A stretch of 64,000 bases of DNA from Apostichopus japonicus (taxonomy: Eukaryota; Echinodermata; Holothuroidea; Aspidochirotida; Stichopodidae): contig NC_092571.1 of NCBI RefSeq assembly GCF_037975245.1, forward strand, positions 6,552,501 to 6,616,500, in the 5' to 3' direction. Positions 61,626 to 64,000 of the stretch are shown in pieces (within the stretch, counting starts at the first letter, position 1; each line of letters starts with the position of its first letter). A program made the translations under genes and the position numbers. A model generated the notes under the pieces. The model was not told where the DNA came from. It saw only the letters and a list, made by a program, of their open reading frames with translations, and did no database searches.

Positions 61626-63604
61626 TTGGGAAAGTCAAATGTCGACCGACCAAAGGAACCTGCAGTTCCCGTTTTTTGTTTTGTTTTTTGGTGGAAAACT
61701 TTGAATATCGGAATATCAACCGATAATCTAGTTTTTTTTTCTCCAAAAGTATAAGTTTTTCCAACGATAATCGAAGATTTTCTATTGATAATCCAAGTTT
61801 ATCGGTAATATTCCAGGATTTTCAAGCGATTAACCATGTTTGTCGTTGAAAAACCTGACCTTTCGGTTTATATTATCGGTCGATTATTCTGGTTTAAACC
61901 TAGAATATCTAAGAATTGGGCATTTGGCTTGCCATATGCGTACGGCTCTTGAGATATCGCGTTTACGAGATTAGGCGCCCCACACACACATCCACCCGCA
62001 CACGCCCACACATAGTATAATAGAACATTTCATAGGTCAAACATGTACATTAGTTACCGAAAGTTTGAACTATGAGCTATTAAACTATGAGCAATTCAGG
62101 TTTCTTCCTCTCTAATATGTGGCTGATAAGTGTCGAAAATGAAGTACCTTTGCCAGGATTACACTATTTATATGTATATAATCATAAAAGAAAGTGAATG
62201 AATGAACTTTGGTTTAAGTGGCAGTTTTAAAGATTAACTTGAAGTGAGAAAAGACATGGAATAATTTGGAAAGGTTTAGAAAAACTCCATTCCAATATGA
62301 AATACGAAAGGGTATGTTCTCCTCCGCATAGCTGTAAAAATAGTTTACAATATGATTTTCATTTAACATAACTTATCTTAACTGTTTCATTTTTATTATG
62401 GTATAGCAATTTATTAAATAATCAAATTACGAACGCAAAGCTAGACTTTGCATGGAAGGATTACATTGATAAGATCTTGACTAACCCCAATCTGGATTCT
62501 TTTCAAGTGGTGTAATAAGAGGAAGCAATCAGAAGCAAGAGTCAGTTTGTGTAATTAAGAAAAAAAAAACCTTCAGTTACCTAGAGGTATAAATTGCATT
62601 CACTATAGCGTTTGAGCGGTGTGGTAGATCAGGACTGCTACGTTCAATAAGTAGTGAAGTAAGGGCCATTCGCGTCTCATTGTTGTGGTGGAATGTTACG
62701 GAGTAACATACCGTGTGTATTCATGCCCGTATACAAGCTTCTTAGAGGTCAAATATTTACACATCTCATTACTTACACAATAAACGTACTGAGGGTACAT
62801 CAAAAACGCACAAGGTTGTCTTATAGTTAGATTTGAATTGTTAAAGTTATGGACCGGAGGAGTGGGGTCTCCACCTCCCCATTGGTAATATTTTGTATCA
62901 GTAAGGCTGCATAACTGGGAAATAATGCGATGTCTATAGTAACGTAACATTTTAAAGAAAATTCACTACTACTTATTTTAATTTTAAAAGATCAAGCTTT
63001 TATTTTACAATATACTTATCAGGGCACAACATGCCCGTAGAACGGTTCGTTTAATCTTTGTTTGAGATGTTGAAGTTATGGACCATCGACCCTGTGCAGT
63101 GGTGATAGGAGAGGGTTGTCCATCTCACCTTGTTGGTGTAATTAAAAGGCAATTAAATATACGAATGATTCGATGTCGTGCAACTGAAAAAGAACAGTTA
63201 TTTTCAAGAACTTTCAAATACCATTACAAGACCTACAGACCTTTTCTGAACTTTGTTGAAAATTATCAAACTTTTAGAGATGAAATTTGACACGTCACAT
63301 TAATTACACAACAAGCATATTATATGTAACTCACTTTTATCACTGAGAAAGATGACACCGTTCCGCGCAAACAGTTTTCACACGACATAGATATGGAACC
63401 CGAAAATGCAAACTTATTTCGTTGTCTAAACTAAGTTTTTTGTTGTCTAAACTTAAGTTGTTGCTACTGTTTTACCACGTTGTTGCTCAAACTCATGTTG
63501 ATGTCTAAACTTCTGTTGTCTTAACTTACGTCGTTGTCTAAACATACGTCGTTGTTTAAATTTACTGTTGTTGCCATCGGCGCTAGAACAAAATTGCTCA
63601 ACCG
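61626..63604. other. non-coding, nothing firmly recognised
   Basis: Repeated short motifs such as GATAATC/CGGTAATATTCC near 61760-61880 form a weak periodic patch. CACACACATCCACCCGCACAC near 61981 is simple sequence. No exon is supported. The tract 63430-63560 repeats GTTGTCTAAACT about seven times with variation. Confidence 0.45.
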
Positions 63605-64000
63605 CGTAATGTAAACCAGAATGCAAAATGCATTGAGGTTTCGATGACTTCAGTGTACTAGATTTCTGATTATTAGTATAAGCAGAACTAGCTGTTACAA
63701 TAGAAATGGTCCGAACCACCAGTTTGATACAATAACACTATGGCATGATAAACACAGGTCCGTGTACTGTACGTGGCTATACACACCTCCATCAAAACAA
63801 TAGGGTTCTTGAAGGTCCAAGTCCATCTGGGGTCACTAGAGGTCAAATTGTGAAAACCTTGTAAACACGATAACTCAAGTAGGGAAGGTTGGACGAATCT
63901 CATATTTAGTATGTAGTTGTGACACGTTCAGTAAAAGATTTTATTGAGGTCAAATGTCATTTGGAGTCACCAGACGCCAAATTGTGGAAACCTTGTTTTA
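63605..64000. repeat. dispersed AGGTCA/TGACCT repeat, copy C, running off the window
   Basis: The core (AGAATGCAAAATGCATTGAG, TTCGATGACTTCA, ACTATGGCATGATAAACACA, GTACTGTACGTGGC) matches copies A and B. It is followed by units in the AGGTCA orientation (GGTCAAATTGTGAAAACC, TTGTAAACACGA), the reverse complement of the tandem units at 31.4-32.0 kb. It continues past the last base. Confidence 0.85.

Noticed and set aside
61158-61764. 198-codon frame and its minus-strand poly-Ser counterpart
   Set aside because: Produced by the trinucleotide array; flanking parts show no protein family.
62800-63290. Two stretches sharing GTTATGGACC, considered as a duplicated element
   Set aside because: Similarity is restricted to short words and could not be extended.

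Overview
This is an AT-rich, intron-bearing animal nuclear sequence, very rich in mobile elements and tandem repeats. It shows no prokaryotic gene organisation. The gene content (a mitochondrial ribosomal protein, a HECT ligase of the G2E3-like type) and the repeat content (hAT-like elements ending in CAGNGGCGTA-type termini, Ty3/Gypsy, CR1/Jockey-like LINEs, MULE, tRNA-SINEs, and a dispersed TGACCT/AGGTCA-rich repeat) fit a marine invertebrate. An echinoderm such as a sea cucumber is my best guess, but this is recognition from memory and not a proof.

Layout. 1-704 is one uninterrupted (ATAG)n array. 2.3-4.3 kb holds overlapping non-autonomous elements, one a hAT-like element with a perfect 8-bp target duplication. 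9.3-10.6 kb is a frameshifted two-exon MULE transposase pseudogene. Directly behind it lies a tRNA-like SINE whose B-box region runs into a nearly complete type-I hammerhead ribozyme fold (10706-10761), the most interesting item here. 12.5-12.7 kb is a 47-bp inverted-repeat MITE. 13.9-14.2 kb is an exon of an OB-fold (RPA-like) protein, split by an A8-run frameshift. 15.6-17.4 kb is a hAT-like element with a SINE nested in it. 18.5 kb is an unassigned exon. 20.9-24.7 kb holds four phase-compatible exons of a G2E3-like HECT ubiquitin ligase ending with the catalytic cysteine, with one in-frame TAA in the second. 28.9-29.1 kb is an integrase fragment and 31.0-31.4 kb a LINE reverse-transcriptase fragment. 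31.4-32.0 kb and 32.8-33.4 kb are tandem repeats.

34.47-34.84 kb (minus strand) is the last exon of MRPL51, the best-supported host gene. 37.3-38.7 kb, 39.7-41.4 kb and 45.8-46.7 kb are further DNA transposons; the last contains a LINE 3' fragment. 47.4-47.8 kb is a broken Cys-rich repeat-borne coding fragment, and 48.5-51.1 kb a degraded minus-strand Ty3/Gypsy element. 56.5-56.8 kb is (TA)n, 58.5-59.7 kb a 76-bp minisatellite with a higher-order period, and 61.2-61.6 kb a drifting trinucleotide array. 63.6-64.0 kb is a third copy of the dispersed repeat.

Only two loci look like host genes (MRPL51, G2E3-like HECT), with two further candidate exons (13.9 kb, 18.5 kb). Nearly all other recognisable protein sequence is decayed transposable element. 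I see no operon-like or pathway relation between the genes. Coordinates of exons rest on splice-site and reading-frame logic only; nothing was checked by database search.
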